Assembly (NCBI GenBank): GCA_023419875.1
Contig: JAEZXM010000023.1
Span: 1 to 13,336 of the forward strand
Origin: Pseudomonadota bacterium
GTDB lineage: Bacteria; Myxococcota; Myxococcia; Myxococcales; Anaeromyxobacteraceae
DNA length: 13,336 nt
Direction: 5' to 3'
The position numbers were made by a program, and so were the translations under genes. Positions 12,388 to 13,336 of the stretch are shown in pieces; within the stretch, counting starts at the first letter, position 1, and every line of letters begins with the position of its first letter. Below the pieces are notes generated by a model. That model made no database searches and had not been told where the DNA came from. It worked only from the letters and a program-made list of their open reading frames with translations.

Positions 12388-13336
12388 ATGCCCGTGATGA
12401 ACGTGCTCCAGGCGGTGAACGACGCGCTCAAGGTGGAGATGCGGCGAAACCCGGACGTGGTGGTGCTCGGCGAGGACGTGGCCCGGTTCGGCGGCGTCTT
12501 CCGCGCCACGCAGGGCCTCTACGAGGAGTTCGGCGCCGAACGCGTCATCGATACCCCCCTCGCCGAGGGCGGCATCGTCGGGACCGCCATCGGCATGGCC
12601 CTCTACGGGCTCCGGCCGGTCCCGGAGATCCAGTTCGCGGACTACATCTTCCCGGCGATGGATCAGCTCGTGAACGAGGCCGCGAAGTACCGCTACCGAT
12701 CCGGCGGCCAGTACTCGTGCCCGATGGTGGTCCGCGCGCCGTACGGGGGCGGGATCAAGGGCGGGCACTACCACTCGCAGTCGCCCGAGGCGTTCTTCAT
12801 CCACACGCCCGGTCTCAAGGTGGTCGTGCCCTCGAACCCGCACGACGCGAAGGGGCTCCTCCTCTCGGCGCTCCGCGACCCCGACCCGGTGCTCTTCTTC
12901 GAGCCGAAGCGCGTCTATCGCGCCGCCAAGGGCGAGGTGCCCGCTGGCGAGTACCTGGAGGAGCTCGGGAAGGCGCGGATCACCCGGACCGGCGCGCAGG
13001 TGACGATCCTCGCCTGGGGGGCGATGTGGCACGAGGCGGACCTGGCCGCCCGCGAGGCGGCCGCCGAGGGCGTGGACTGCGAGGTGATCGACCTCCGCTC
13101 GCTCCAGCCGCTCGACCTCGACACGATCGTCGCCTCGGTCTCGAAGACCGGACGCGCGGTGGTGGTGCACGAAGCGCCACGCACGTGTGGCTTCGGCGCG
13201 GAGCTGTCTGCGCTCATCCAGGAGCGGTGCTTCCTGCACCTCGAGGCGCCGGTGGCCCGGATCACCGGGTTCGACACGCCGTTCCCGTACACGCTCGAGA
13301 ACGAGTACCTGCCGCGCGCGCCGCGCATCCTGCGGG
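12388..13336 (+). CDS. Branched-chain 2-oxoacid dehydrogenase E1 subunit beta, partial (3' end missing)
   Basis: Beta partner of the preceding E1 subunit; 316 codons are present and about 10-15 residues are lost at the window end, judged from family length. ATG 12388 is preceded by TGAGG with 6 bases spacing, in the stop codon of the alpha gene. The conserved blocks are clear: LGEDVARFGGVFRATQGL (28-45), DTPLAEGGIVGTAIGMA, EIQFADYIFPAMDQLVNEAA, KYRYRSGGQYSCPMV, GGHYHSQSPEAFFIHTPGLK, EVIDLRSLQPLDLDTIV, HEAPRTCGFGAELSALI and ITGFDTPFPYTLE. Several, notably the YRYRSG and DTPFP blocks, fit branched-chain E1 beta. E1 beta completes the alpha2beta2 thiamine-diphosphate active site and contacts the E2 core. 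E2 and E3 genes would be expected downstream but are outside the window. Confidence 0.93.
   Translation, partial: MPVMNVLQAVNDALKVEMRRNPDVVVLGEDVARFGGVFRATQGLYEEFGAERVIDTPLAEGGIVGTAIGMALYGLRPVPEIQFADYIFPAMDQLVNEAAKYRYRSGGQYSCPMVVRAPYGGGIKGGHYHSQSPEAFFIHTPGLKVVVPSNPHDAKGLLLSALRDPDPVLFFEPKRVYRAAKGEVPAGEYLEELGKARITRTGAQVTILAWGAMWHEADLAAREAAAEGVDCEVIDLRSLQPLDLDTIVASVSKTGRAVVVHEAPRTCGFGAELSALIQERCFLHLEAPVARITGFDTPFPYTLENEYLPRAPRILR

Overview
The window is very GC-rich DNA, with G or C at most third codon positions. It carries a Gram-negative gene set: an inner-membrane MCE lipid transporter, a lipoprotein, YacG, an HD-GYP response regulator and a branched-chain 2-oxoacid dehydrogenase beside lipoyl synthase. 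Together this suggests a deltaproteobacterium of the Myxococcota, possibly Anaeromyxobacter or a relative. That assignment is inference; no rRNA marker is present. I see no insertion sequence, prophage, CRISPR array or other sign of recent transfer, so the window reads as ordinary chromosome.

Layout. Positions 4-1275 hold two minus-strand genes: an SH3-domain lipoprotein and, upstream of it, a small zinc-ribbon protein with a Tudor/SH3-like tail. From about 1398 to 7306 the plus strand carries mlaE, mlaF and a long mlaD in a tight run, then a TlpA-like thioredoxin, yacG, a PHP-type (CpsB/YwqE) phosphatase and a YbhN-like multi-spanning membrane protein. The MlaEFD genes encode an ABC-driven lipid transporter. 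Its MlaD is about three times the usual length and ends in a beta-strand-rich domain that may be an outer-membrane barrel, so this one protein could span the periplasm.

From 7303 to 8080 lie two overlapping tiny minus-strand genes behind a hairpin that covers their ribosome binding site, a CAU-anticodon tRNA with a strong sigma-70 promoter and a GC-rich hairpin after it, and a possible 68-residue zinc-ribbon gene antisense to the tRNA's 3' end. Next come a class I methyltransferase (plus strand) and, convergent with it, a REC/HD-GYP response regulator (minus strand). A 170-base divergent promoter region separates the regulator from the last operon: lipA, then the E1 alpha and E1 beta subunits of a branched-chain 2-oxoacid dehydrogenase. 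E1 beta is cut by the window end.

The last operon is metabolically coherent: LipA makes the lipoyl cofactor on which the E2 partner of this dehydrogenase depends, and the E1 subunits match the branched-chain type better than pyruvate dehydrogenase. The most interesting items are the long barrel-tailed MlaD and the coupled small-ORF pair with its ribosome-binding-site hairpin. I did not find a clearly new multi-gene system.
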